The notes beneath the pieces are model-generated. The model ran no database searches, was not told the DNA's origin, and saw only the letters and a list, made by a program, of their open reading frames with translations. The translations under genes were made by a program, and so were the position numbers. This document shows, piece by piece, positions 54,536-63,498 of a stretch of 64,000 nt of DNA (within the stretch, counting starts at the first letter, position 1; each line of letters starts with the position of its first letter). This DNA comes from Flavobacterium frigidimaris. GTDB lineage: Bacteria > Bacteroidota > Bacteroidia > Flavobacteriales > Flavobacteriaceae. The stretch spans positions 174,103 through 238,102 of the forward strand of contig FQWG01000007.1 in assembly GCA_900129595.1 (NCBI GenBank), in the 5' to 3' direction.

Positions 54536-57007
54536 ATGATGGAAAAGATGATAGATGATATTTTACCGATTATGGATGTAGAGCACAATTGCATCCTGTC
54601 CAAACAAGGAGATGTAACAGTGGTATTCAAGGCAGAACTGCCCGAGATATTTACTTTGTCGGATCAGGAATACGAGGCGTTTCATCAGGCATGGCTCAAA
54701 GCCATAAAGCTGCTTCCTAAATTTAGCGTGTTCCACAAACAGGACTGGTTTATAGATAGTAAGTTTGAGCCTGATTTTACAAGTGAAGATTCTAGTTTCC
54801 TGACCCGAAGCAGTGAGCGTTTTTTTAATGGGCGTCCATTTCTGGATCATTCATGCTATATTTTCCTGACCAAAAAACCGGTAGGAAGAAAATCCTCCAG
54901 TTCTTTATTTTCCAATTTATTGAGAACTTCTATAGTTCCGGAAGAAACATTAAAAGCGCAGTTGCGTCAGGAATTTATAGACAGTACCGGCCAATTCAGA
55001 CGCATATTGGAAGACAGTGGATTTGTTAAACTAACTCGTCTTGCTAATGATCAGCTTAGAAGTCACAGCAGAAAGATTGGGATTATAGAAAGGTATTGTT
55101 TCCTTTCTGAAAAAGAAAACTCGTTTGTTTTTAAGGATATTGCTTTTGATGACGGTTTGCAGGTTGGCGACAAGCATTGCCAAATATATACTCTTGGAGA
55201 TGCGGCAGACCTCCCGGCATTATGTGGTTCCCGAATTAATTATGATCGGTACTCCACCGATAAGACCAAGTTTAGCATTGGATTTGCCTCAACTCTAGGT
55301 CAATTGCTTTCCTGCAATCACATTTACAACCAGTATATTTTCATAGAGGATTTCCAGAAGACCCTGCAAAAGTTAGAAAGTAAAAGACTGCGACTGCAAT
55401 CCCTATCAGCCTATAGCAGGGAGAACCTTATTGCGCGTGACGCCACTAATGATTTTCTCAATGAAGCAATCAGTCAGCAAAGATTACCAGTCAAAGCGCA
55501 TTTTAATGTGCTTATTTGGACAGACAATAAAGAAGAACTCAAAGATCTAAAGAACAAAGTTTCTTCAGCACTCGCTCAGATGGATGCGGCTGCTAAGCAA
55601 GAAACTGTTGGAGCAGCTCAGATTTTTTGGGCAGGAATTCCCGGGAATTCCGCAGATTTCCCAATGAATGACACCTTTGATACTTTCACAGAACAAGCAA
55701 CCTGTTTTTTGAATTTAGAAACCGGTTATCGTTCGTCGCTCAGTCCGATTGGAATTCGATTGGGAGACCGTTTGACCGGAAAACCGGTTCATGTGGACAT
55801 CAGTGACGAACCTGTTAAGATGGGAATCTGTACCAATCGGAACAAATTTATACTGGGACCTTCGGGAAGCGGAAAGTCCTTTTTTACCAACCATATGGTC
55901 AGAAGTTACTATGAGCAAGGAACTCATGTTGTACTTGTTGATGTAGGACACAGTTATAAAGGACTGTGCGATATGGTAAAGGGCTACTACTTTACCTATG
56001 ATGAAAAAAATCCAATCCGATTCAATCCATTTTATATCAGCGAGGGTGACTTGCTTGATACCGAGAAAAAGGAAAGTATCAAAACATTATTACTGGCTCT
56101 TTGGAAAAAAGACAATGAGACTTTCAATCGAAGTGAATATGTAGCACTGTCCAATGCGCTGCAATTGTATTATGAAAAGTTAGATGGCAATTCCGATTTA
56201 TTTCCCTGTTTTGATAGTTTTTATGAATTTCTGAAAAAGGATTTTGTAACCATACTGGAGGGTGATAAGGTAAAGGAAAAGGATTTTGATGTAAATAATT
56301 TTCTTTATGTACTGCGACCTTACTATAAGGGAGGTGAATTTGATTACCTGCTCAATGCTACCGAGAACCTGGATTTATTAAAAGAACGTTTTATTGTTTT
56401 TGAACTTGATAATATCAAAGACCATCCGATTCTTTTTCCAGTGGTAACCATTATTATTATGGAAGTATTCATCAGCAAGATGCGCAAGCTCAAAGGAGTC
56501 CGTAAAATGATATTAATTGAAGAAGCCTGGAAAGCCATTGCCAAGGAAGGAATGGCAGAATATATTCGGTATTTATTCAAAACTGTGCGTAAATTCTTCG
56601 GGGAAGCCATTGTAGTAACTCAGGAAGTAGAAGATATTATTTCCTCACCGGTAGTCAAGCAAGCCATTATCAATAACAGTGACTGCAAGATATTATTGGA
56701 CCAAAGTAAATATCAAAATAAGTTCGATCAAATACAGGAACTTCTTGGGCTTACTGAAAAAGAAAAAGCATTGGTATTATCTGTAAACAAAGCCAATGAT
56801 CCTGATAAAAAATACAAAGAAGTGTTTATCTCACTTGGAGGCATGCAGTCTAAAGTATACCGCACCGAGGTGTCCCTTGAGGAATATCTCGCCTATACCA
56901 CAGAAGAAACCGAAAAAGTAAAAGTACAGGCTTATGCAAAGAAATTTGATGGCGATATCCGAAAAGGTATTGCAGCACTTGCTATAGATCTGAGAAATGG
57001 AAACTAA
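54536..57007 (+). CDS. traG: TraG conjugation ATPase (VirB4-type)
   Basis: This 823-residue ATPase drives assembly of the transfer channel. Walker A GPSGSGKSFF is near residue 441 and Walker B MILIEEAWKAI near 657, followed by EYIRYLFKTVRKFFGEAIVVTQE, a conserved VirB4 region. The N-terminal half is the family's domain that contacts the membrane complex. The length matches Bacteroides TraG. A second ATG lies right after the first. Confidence 0.94.
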   Translation: MMEKMIDDILPIMDVEHNCILSKQGDVTVVFKAELPEIFTLSDQEYEAFHQAWLKAIKLLPKFSVFHKQDWFIDSKFEPDFTSEDSSFLTRSSERFFNGRPFLDHSCYIFLTKKPVGRKSSSSLFSNLLRTSIVPEETLKAQLRQEFIDSTGQFRRILEDSGFVKLTRLANDQLRSHSRKIGIIERYCFLSEKENSFVFKDIAFDDGLQVGDKHCQIYTLGDAADLPALCGSRINYDRYSTDKTKFSIGFASTLGQLLSCNHIYNQYIFIEDFQKTLQKLESKRLRLQSLSAYSRENLIARDATNDFLNEAISQQRLPVKAHFNVLIWTDNKEELKDLKNKVSSALAQMDAAAKQETVGAAQIFWAGIPGNSADFPMNDTFDTFTEQATCFLNLETGYRSSLSPIGIRLGDRLTGKPVHVDISDEPVKMGICTNRNKFILGPSGSGKSFFTNHMVRSYYEQGTHVVLVDVGHSYKGLCDMVKGYYFTYDEKNPIRFNPFYISEGDLLDTEKKESIKTLLLALWKKDNETFNRSEYVALSNALQLYYEKLDGNSDLFPCFDSFYEFLKKDFVTILEGDKVKEKDFDVNNFLYVLRPYYKGGEFDYLLNATENLDLLKERFIVFELDNIKDHPILFPVVTIIIMEVFISKMRKLKGVRKMILIEEAWKAIAKEGMAEYIRYLFKTVRKFFGEAIVVTQEVEDIISSPVVKQAIINNSDCKILLDQSKYQNKFDQIQELLGLTEKEKALVLSVNKANDPDKKYKEVFISLGGMQSKVYRTEVSLEEYLAYTTEETEKVKVQAYAKKFDGDIRKGIAALAIDLRNGN

Positions 57008-57019
57008 ACTACACTAATT

Positions 57020-57706
57020 ATGAAAGCAAAAAAGAAAATTATGATATGCCTGTTGTGCTTTTTACTCATAAGCACTCCGGCAAGACCCGCAACGGCTGCA
57101 GCAATACCGATTTTAGAAATCGTAAAAGCGGTTGCCAAAAAGGTAATTAAGGCTATTGATCTAAGGATCCAAAAACTGCAGAACAAAACGATCTGGCTTC
57201 AGAATGCGCAGAAAAAAATAGAAAATATACTATCGAAATTGAAACTCGATGAGATTTCCGAATGGACACAAAAACAAAAAGATCTCTACAAAGATTATTA
57301 TGAGGAATTAGCAAAAGTCAAATCCATTATTACCTATTATCAGCGTATCAAAGATATCAGTGAAAAGCAGGTTCGTTTGGTAGATGAATACGAAAGAGCC
57401 TGGAGCTTGTTTCAAAAGGATGCTCATTTTAATGCCAACGAACTCGATTATATGCACAGCGTTTATTCCGGGATATTGAATGAAAGCCTGAAAAATATCG
57501 ATCAAATATTTTTGGTACTTGATTCTTTTACGACGCAGATGAGTGATGCCAAAAGACTGGAGATTATAAATGCAGCTGCGGATCAGATTGATGCCAATTA
57601 TGATGACCTGACGCTCTTCAATCAACAGAATATTTTGTTGAGTCTTCAAAGAGCCAAAACACAGCATGATGTCAATTCGGTTAAGAAATTTTACGGAATT
57701 CCGTAA
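57020..57706 (+). CDS. TraI-like conjugal transfer protein, paralogue 1
   Basis: This 228-residue protein has a signal sequence (MICLLCFLLISTPARPATAA) and a helical mature part ending in a repeat shared with the next two genes (NELDYMHSVYSGIL, QRAKTQHDVNSVKKFYGI). It fits the TraI-type proteins in this position of Bacteroidota tra operons. The mature protein is probably periplasmic and part of the channel. The family role is not established. Confidence 0.78.
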   Translation: MKAKKKIMICLLCFLLISTPARPATAAAIPILEIVKAVAKKVIKAIDLRIQKLQNKTIWLQNAQKKIENILSKLKLDEISEWTQKQKDLYKDYYEELAKVKSIITYYQRIKDISEKQVRLVDEYERAWSLFQKDAHFNANELDYMHSVYSGILNESLKNIDQIFLVLDSFTTQMSDAKRLEIINAAADQIDANYDDLTLFNQQNILLSLQRAKTQHDVNSVKKFYGIP

Positions 57707-57720
57707 TAAATCAAAAAATC

Positions 57721-58338
57721 ATGAAAAAAATAATTTTAGTGCTTCTCTTATTAGGATTCTTTAGAGGAAATATGCTCGCACAGGCAAAACAGCAAAGGAT
57801 GCTTTTACAGCAAATCGCAGCCCTGCAAACGTACATCGGATATGCTCAAAAAGGGTATTCGGTAGCCAAAAAAGGACTCAGTACTATAAACGATTTTAAG
57901 CGTGGAGAATTTAATCTTCATACTGATTATCTCACTTCACTCAAACAAGTAAACCCAAAAATTAAAAAGTATGCCAGGCTTGCCGAAATTATAGCCCTGC
58001 AGATAAAAATCATTAAAAGTTACAAAAGCTTTTACCAAAAAATCCGGCAGGATGATTTATTTCACGGAGATGAAGTTGATTATATCAAAAGGGTATTCGA
58101 AAGGGTTTTAGAAAATTGTGACGACAATATCAATGAACTTCTCACGATCGTTTCAGACGGAACCTTAGAGATGAAAGATGATGAGCGAATCAAACGAATT
58201 GATATAGTTTACCAGAACATGCTTGATAACTATGCCTTTTGCGAAAGCTTCGGTAATCAAACCAAACTGATGGCTTTATCAAAAGCAATGGAATTGAAAG
58301 AGGCAAAAACCAGCCGTGACCTGCGCGGCATAAACTGA
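57721..58338 (+). CDS. TraI/TerB-like periplasmic transfer protein, paralogue 2
   Basis: This 205-residue protein has a signal sequence ending LAQAKQ and a helical mature domain. The core DEVDYIKRVFERVL and the ending AKTSRDLRGI align with paralogues 1 and 3. Genes of this type are often labelled TerB-like tellurite resistance, but nothing here supports tellurite resistance. The position in the tra operon suggests a structural role. Confidence 0.75.
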   Translation: MKKIILVLLLLGFFRGNMLAQAKQQRMLLQQIAALQTYIGYAQKGYSVAKKGLSTINDFKRGEFNLHTDYLTSLKQVNPKIKKYARLAEIIALQIKIIKSYKSFYQKIRQDDLFHGDEVDYIKRVFERVLENCDDNINELLTIVSDGTLEMKDDERIKRIDIVYQNMLDNYAFCESFGNQTKLMALSKAMELKEAKTSRDLRGIN

Positions 58339-58344
58339 TATAGC

Positions 58345-58974
58345 ATGAAAAAGATACTGATTATAGGAATTTTGTTTATCGGATTGTTATTTCCATATAG
58401 GATAACAGCCCAAAAACAAGAAATTCAGCAATTGATTTTGAACATAGAGAAACTGGCTCAGTTCAAACAGATCCTTAAGGACATGAAGAAGGGCTATGAA
58501 ATGCTTAGTGGTGGTTATAATACAGTAAAAGATTTATCCAAAGGAAATTTCAGCCTGCATGAAACATTTCTTGATGCGCTCATGCAAGTTAGTCCCACGG
58601 TACGCAATTACAGGCGAATCGGAGATATTGTTAATTATCAGGTACAGCTTGTTAAGGAATATAAGTCAGCCTTTGGACGATTTCGGGACAGTAAAAATTT
58701 CAATGCTGAAGAAATTGGGTATCTCGAAAGAGTGTATGATAATTTATTCAAACAGAGTCTTAGGAATCTTGATGAACTAACCTCTGTCATTACTGCTAAT
58801 AAAATGCGAATGTCCGATGATGAACGACTGGCTTCCATTGACAAAATATACGCAGATATGCAGGACAAACTTTTGTTCCTAAGAAACTTCAACAACAATA
58901 CCGCTGTACTGGCTCTGCAACGTGCAAAAGAGCGCAATGATGTAAATGCAATGCGTAGCATCTACAATAAATAA
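58345..58974 (+). CDS. TraI/TerB-like periplasmic transfer protein, paralogue 3
   Basis: This 209-residue protein has a signal sequence (LIIGILFIGLLFPYRITAQ) and helices with EEIGYLERVYDNLF and QRAKERNDVNAMRSIYNK, matching the two genes before it. It lies six bases after paralogue 2. The three together look like a stepwise gene duplication with later divergence. The three-copy arrangement may form a hetero-oligomer. Confidence 0.75.
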   Translation: MKKILIIGILFIGLLFPYRITAQKQEIQQLILNIEKLAQFKQILKDMKKGYEMLSGGYNTVKDLSKGNFSLHETFLDALMQVSPTVRNYRRIGDIVNYQVQLVKEYKSAFGRFRDSKNFNAEEIGYLERVYDNLFKQSLRNLDELTSVITANKMRMSDDERLASIDKIYADMQDKLLFLRNFNNNTAVLALQRAKERNDVNAMRSIYNK

Positions 58975-58990
58975 CTAAATATCCACTGTT

Positions 58991-60187
58991 ATGATAAAGA
59001 TAAATAAGGAAGTTCTACTGACTATCCTCGGGATTTTATTACCCTTTATGAGCCACGCACAAGGAATTGCAGATGACATGAACAGCCTGCATAGTGTATT
59101 GGAACAATTGTATGATGAGATGATGCCTTTGTGCAGTAACCTGATTGGAGTTGGTCAGGGGCTTGCCGGTTTTGCAGCGATTTGGTATATCGCTTCAAGG
59201 GTATGGAGGCATATTGCCAGCGCCGAACCCATCGACTTTTACCCGCTGTTCCGTCCCTTTGTTATTGGATTTTGCATTATGATTTTTCCTTCGGTATTGT
59301 ACATGATTAATGGCGTTATGAAACCTACCGTTACAGCAACTGCCGCAATGGTGGAAGGATCGAATAAAGCTATTGAAAGATTGCTTATAGAAAAAGAGGA
59401 AGCGCTGAAAGAAACGGATCCCTGGAAAATGTATGTGGGTTCAACGGGAAGCGGAGATCAGGATAAGTGGTACCGATACACTCATGATAATGCAAACCCA
59501 GACGATCAGGGAATGCTTAGTGGCATTGGAAATGATATCAAGTTTGCCATGAGTAAAGCTTCTTATAATTTTCGAAATTCAGTAAAAGAGTGGATGAGCG
59601 AGGTGCTGAGAGTATTATTCGAATCTGCCGCCCTTTGCATTGATACACTTCGAACTTTTCAATTGGTGGTGCTATCTATTCTAGGTCCACTGGTGTTTGG
59701 CATATCCGTTTTTGATGGTTTCCAGCATACGCTTACCGTCTGGCTGGCAAGATACATCAACATTTACCTATGGCTTCCAGTAGCTAATATTTTTGGCAGT
59801 ATCATCGGAAAGATTCAGGAGAATATGCTAAAAATTGACATTGCGCAAGCGGGTGAATACGGAGATACTTTCTTTAGCAAGACAGATGTTGCTTATCTGG
59901 TCTTTATGATTATTGGTATTGTGGGTTATTTCACTGTTCCCTCTGTGGCTAATTATATTGTTCATGCCGGAGGTGGCGGTGCACTCGGACAAAAAGTGAC
60001 CAATATTTTCAGCAACTCTTCAACTTCAGCTCTGAGCACAACTTCCCAAGGAGTCGGGATGGCAGCAGATGCAATGGGAAATGCTGCCGGGCGTATGTAC
60101 CAAAGTATGTCTGAATCTGGCTTTAGTAATGATTACTTCAGGGATAAAGACAGTTACATGGCTGATAAATTAAAAGGCAAATCTTAA
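58991..60187 (+). CDS. traJ: TraJ conjugative transposon membrane protein
   Basis: This 398-residue protein has a signal sequence and six or more membrane helices (LIGVGQGLAGFAAIWYIAS, FVIGFCIMIFPSVLYMING, LVVLSILGPLVFGISVF, AYLVFMIIGIVGYFTVP). The N-terminal HAQGIADDMNSLHSVLEQLY and the helix arrangement are those of TraJ of Bacteroides conjugative elements, which corresponds to VirB6. It forms part of the inner-membrane channel. The glycine- and serine-rich C-terminus is cytoplasmic. Confidence 0.9.
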   Translation: MIKINKEVLLTILGILLPFMSHAQGIADDMNSLHSVLEQLYDEMMPLCSNLIGVGQGLAGFAAIWYIASRVWRHIASAEPIDFYPLFRPFVIGFCIMIFPSVLYMINGVMKPTVTATAAMVEGSNKAIERLLIEKEEALKETDPWKMYVGSTGSGDQDKWYRYTHDNANPDDQGMLSGIGNDIKFAMSKASYNFRNSVKEWMSEVLRVLFESAALCIDTLRTFQLVVLSILGPLVFGISVFDGFQHTLTVWLARYINIYLWLPVANIFGSIIGKIQENMLKIDIAQAGEYGDTFFSKTDVAYLVFMIIGIVGYFTVPSVANYIVHAGGGGALGQKVTNIFSNSSTSALSTTSQGVGMAADAMGNAAGRMYQSMSESGFSNDYFRDKDSYMADKLKGKS

Positions 60188-60204
60188 CCTTAAATTAAAA
60201 GTTT

Positions 60205-60825
60205 ATGTTTAGCAAAATGAAAAATATTGACACTGCTTTTCGACATGTTCGGGGCTTTACCATGCTGGTCATTACGGGCTGTATTCTAATAAGCTGTTTC
60301 TCTCTTTACAAAAGTTTTACTCTGGTATCGCAAATGCAGAACAAGGTTTATATACTGGCTAATGGAAAAGCATTGGAAGCTTATGCTTCAGATCGAAAAG
60401 ACAATATACCCATTGAGGCGCGAGACCATGTAAAGACCTTTCATCAATTCTTCTTCACTCTTGATCCTGACGATAAAGTCATCAAAAGTAACGTCACCAA
60501 GGCACTTTACCTGGCTGATGACAGTGCCAAACGGATCTATGACGATTTAAAAGAAAACGGCTATTACTCCGGTATCATATCAGGAAATGTCAGCCAGACG
60601 ATAAAAATTGACAGTATTACAATTGATATTAATACGTATCCGTATGGTTTTCGATGTTATGCTACTCAAAATATCATTCGTACCACGAGCATTGCTCATC
60701 GGAACCTTATAACTGAAGGCAATCTTCGCAATGTATCGCGAAGCGACAACAATCCGCACGGTTTTTTAATCGAGCGATGGAATACCATTGAGAATCGGGA
60801 TTTAGGCACTGAAAACAGAAAGTAA
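60205..60825 (+). CDS. traK: TraK conjugative transposon protein
   Basis: This 206-residue protein has one N-terminal membrane helix (LVITGCILISCFSLYKSF) and a periplasmic domain with VSQMQNKVYILANGKALEAYA, typical of TraK of Bacteroides-type systems and comparable to VirB8. Such proteins nucleate the channel core. It follows TraJ by 17 bases. Confidence 0.9.
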   Translation: MFSKMKNIDTAFRHVRGFTMLVITGCILISCFSLYKSFTLVSQMQNKVYILANGKALEAYASDRKDNIPIEARDHVKTFHQFFFTLDPDDKVIKSNVTKALYLADDSAKRIYDDLKENGYYSGIISGNVSQTIKIDSITIDINTYPYGFRCYATQNIIRTTSIAHRNLITEGNLRNVSRSDNNPHGFLIERWNTIENRDLGTENRK

Positions 60826-60832
60826 TAAACTA

Positions 60833-61324
60833 TTGATTATGAGATTTTTTTTTAATAGAAAGAACAATGCTATTACAGGTACTAGAAATAGTATCTGGCA
60901 GAAATTTGAGCAGGCCAATCTTCGATTGCAACATAAGTGTGCCAATTGGCTGGAACGTAAAACGGCTCATTTTTCACGTCTTAACTGGATTGTGGTTCTA
61001 TTCACTTTTATAGTGTTTACAGGAGGTTGCAGTATTTACGCCATTGTAAGTAGCTTTTCTGATACTACAGGTAAAAATATAACTGTAATTCCAATTACCA
61101 AGCCAACCAATTCTGTTTCCTTAAATGAAAATGACATCGAATTAAATGCAATTATCAGTAAAGCTGAATTGGAAAAAATTATTCGATTTCGAAAGTATAT
61201 TGATAGTCTTGGGCGCAGTCCAACAGGTAAAAAAACGCACGATAGTATTGTACAATACCGTCCGGGACTTCTGGACAGCCTTGCAATACTGGAAAATTAC
61301 TATTACTCACATTTTAAAAATTGA
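60833..61324 (+). CDS. Single-span membrane protein between TraK and TraM
   Basis: This 163-residue protein has a basic cytoplasmic N-terminus of about 50 residues, one membrane helix (WIVVLFTFIVFTGGCSIYAI) and a short external part. It sits where TraL is found in related operons, but I see no sequence proof. It ends four bases before the TraM start. A small accessory of the core complex is likely. Confidence 0.7.
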   Translation: MIMRFFFNRKNNAITGTRNSIWQKFEQANLRLQHKCANWLERKTAHFSRLNWIVVLFTFIVFTGGCSIYAIVSSFSDTTGKNITVIPITKPTNSVSLNENDIELNAIISKAELEKIIRFRKYIDSLGRSPTGKKTHDSIVQYRPGLLDSLAILENYYYSHFKN

Positions 61325-61328
61325 TATC

Positions 61329-62606
61329 ATGGAACAAAAAACAAAATCCCTAAAAGAGTTGAAGCAGCGTAAGATGCTCTTGGTATTACCATTATTGGCC
61401 CTTCCTTTTATAACGGCTATATTTTGGGCATTGGGTGGTGGAAAAATGGAAGCGGCAAACTTAGCAGCTCCAGAGCAAAAAGGTTTTAATATCAAACTGC
61501 CCAATGCCAACCTTAAAGAAGGAATTCTGCTGGATAAAATGAATTACTACGATATGGCTGCTCTGGATTCGGCAAAGCTTAATGAGCTCATCAAGAAAGA
61601 TCCTAATTATTTGAGCCAGTCTTTTCAGATTGACTCAACTGAAGATAGTAGTAATGTACATTCTAAAAATGGGCGAACTGGATTATATATTTCCGCCTAT
61701 CAGGATCCAAACGAAGTAAAAGTACATCAAAAATTGGAAGCATTGCAAAAAGCAATGAGTGCACCTGTAGCTGCTCCGGTACAAAACAGGGATGTTAGTA
61801 GATATTCAAAATCAAATGAGTCATCCATGCATTCCAAGGATGTAGACAGACTCGAACAGATGATGCATTCCATGAATGGTCAACAGGATAGTCCAGATCC
61901 GGAATTGCAACAACTCGGTGGAATGTTAGAAAACATATTAGACATTCAGCATCCCGACAGAATACAGGAAAAACTAAGAAAAGCTTCCGAGGCTCAGCGA
62001 GGGCAAGTGTTCTCCATCTCCACCAAAGAGCAAGAAGACCCTGTTTCCTCTTTGCAAGGCAGATCGACGAATGCTACCGATTCCAGAGGTAATAGATTTT
62101 ACTCCATTGATGAACCTGAAAATGAGGATTTAATGCAAAATGCGGTGGCAGCAATCATTCACGAAACCCAAACTATTGTAAATGGAGCTACCGTTAAGTT
62201 CCGACCGATGAATGACATTTTTATAAGTGGAGTTAAGATCCCAAAAGACAATTTCTTGTTTGGGATAGCATCCTTAAAAGGAGAAAGACTAACGATCAAG
62301 ATAAACAGCATAAGATACAACAACTCTTTATTCCCAGTGGATTTATCGGTGTACGATATGGATGGACTCATTGGAATTTATATTCCGGGAGCTATCAATC
62401 GTGATGTGGCCAAAGCATCCGCTGACCGTTCCATGCAGACTTTGGGCGTTGCAAGTCTAGATGATTCCTGGGGTGCACAGGCAGCCGGAGCCGGAATTGA
62501 GGCAGCAAAAAGTCTGCTGAGTAAAAAAGTAAAAATGATTAAAGTGATTGTAAAGGCGGGTTATCAGGTCCTGCTTCGTGATGAGAAACAAAAAGATTCC
62601 AATTAA
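61329..62606 (+). CDS. traM: TraM conjugative transposon protein
   Basis: I start this at the ATG at 61329 (425 residues). A longer frame from 61146 would overlap the preceding gene for 180 bases. There is an N-terminal membrane anchor (LLVLPLLALPFITAIFWAL), a long disordered section rich in serine and glutamine, and a C-terminal domain with FLFGIASLKGERLTIKINSI, the TraM/VirB10-like pattern. It would span the periplasm and join inner and outer membrane parts. Confidence 0.9.
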   Translation: MEQKTKSLKELKQRKMLLVLPLLALPFITAIFWALGGGKMEAANLAAPEQKGFNIKLPNANLKEGILLDKMNYYDMAALDSAKLNELIKKDPNYLSQSFQIDSTEDSSNVHSKNGRTGLYISAYQDPNEVKVHQKLEALQKAMSAPVAAPVQNRDVSRYSKSNESSMHSKDVDRLEQMMHSMNGQQDSPDPELQQLGGMLENILDIQHPDRIQEKLRKASEAQRGQVFSISTKEQEDPVSSLQGRSTNATDSRGNRFYSIDEPENEDLMQNAVAAIIHETQTIVNGATVKFRPMNDIFISGVKIPKDNFLFGIASLKGERLTIKINSIRYNNSLFPVDLSVYDMDGLIGIYIPGAINRDVAKASADRSMQTLGVASLDDSWGAQAAGAGIEAAKSLLSKKVKMIKVIVKAGYQVLLRDEKQKDSN

Positions 62607-62625
62607 AAACTAAACAATAATACAG

Positions 62626-63471
62626 ATGAAAAATTTTAAGCTATTGATGATGGTGTATTTATTAGTAATGACCATCGGTGCATTTGCACAACAAACAAGT
62701 AGAAACAACCTTTCTAAAATTGAGTCCGATTCTTTACTGATTGCATATTCTAAAACAACCAATATAGTATTTCCTTTTGCCATTAAAAGTGTCGATAAAG
62801 GAAGTTCCGATATACTGGTTCAAAAGGCGAAAGGTTTAGAAAACATTCTTCAGATTAAAGCTACACAAAAAGGTTTTTTTCAGACCAATCTAACTGTAGT
62901 GACTAGCGACGGAAAATTATATTCTTTCGTTTTGAATTATGATGAAGATTCTCCACAATTGAATTTCAGTCTGAATAAAACAAAACCAACTGGACAGGAA
63001 ATCTATTTCTCTGATGAAAGTATAAACGATATGGATGTACAGGAATATTCCAAATTGGCTTTCTATGACAAGAAAAAACTGCGAGGTGAAAAAGAAAGAC
63101 AGTACGATATTGATTTTATACTCAACGGAATTTTTATTCGTGATGATGTAATGTATTACAGAATAAAAGTAACAAATAATTCTAAAATCAATTATGACAT
63201 CGACCAGCTTCGCTTTTTTATCCGTGATACCAAAAAAGTAAAACGAACGGCTTCACAAGAAATCGAGATTACCCCTATCTACATCTTGAACAATGTAACT
63301 AAAATTGATGGCGAAGCAGAAAACACGTTTGTATTTTCGCTTCCGAAATTTACAATTCCACTGAAAAAATACTTAGCGATACAACTTATGGAAAAAAATG
63401 GCGGCAGACATGTAGAACTGCATGTAAAGAATACAAAGCTGGTACAGGTTACTGTACTTCCTAAACTATAA
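62626..63471 (+). CDS. traN: TraN conjugative transposon protein (DUF4138)
   Basis: This 281-residue protein has a signal sequence (LVMTIGAFAQ) and the strand-rich DUF4138 domain: TTNIVFPFAIKSVDKGSSDI, LQIKATQKGFFQTNLTVV, then the conserved ND-IFIRDDVMYYRIKVTNNS section. It is the TraN/VirB9-like outer part of the channel. It follows TraM by 19 bases. The order TraJ-K-x-M-N is the usual one. Confidence 0.93.
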   Translation: MKNFKLLMMVYLLVMTIGAFAQQTSRNNLSKIESDSLLIAYSKTTNIVFPFAIKSVDKGSSDILVQKAKGLENILQIKATQKGFFQTNLTVVTSDGKLYSFVLNYDEDSPQLNFSLNKTKPTGQEIYFSDESINDMDVQEYSKLAFYDKKKLRGEKERQYDIDFILNGIFIRDDVMYYRIKVTNNSKINYDIDQLRFFIRDTKKVKRTASQEIEITPIYILNNVTKIDGEAENTFVFSLPKFTIPLKKYLAIQLMEKNGGRHVELHVKNTKLVQVTVLPKL

Positions 63472-63498
63472 ATTATTAAATCATTTAAAAATGGAGTC

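Noticed and set aside
57721..58974. Tellurite resistance genes
   Set aside because: The label TerB is common for these proteins, but they are secreted, lie in a tra operon and lack the acidic metal site of TerB.
61146..61328. Longer N-terminus for TraM
   Set aside because: It would overlap the preceding gene for 180 bases; TraM proteins start with a short basic tail before the membrane helix, as from 61329.
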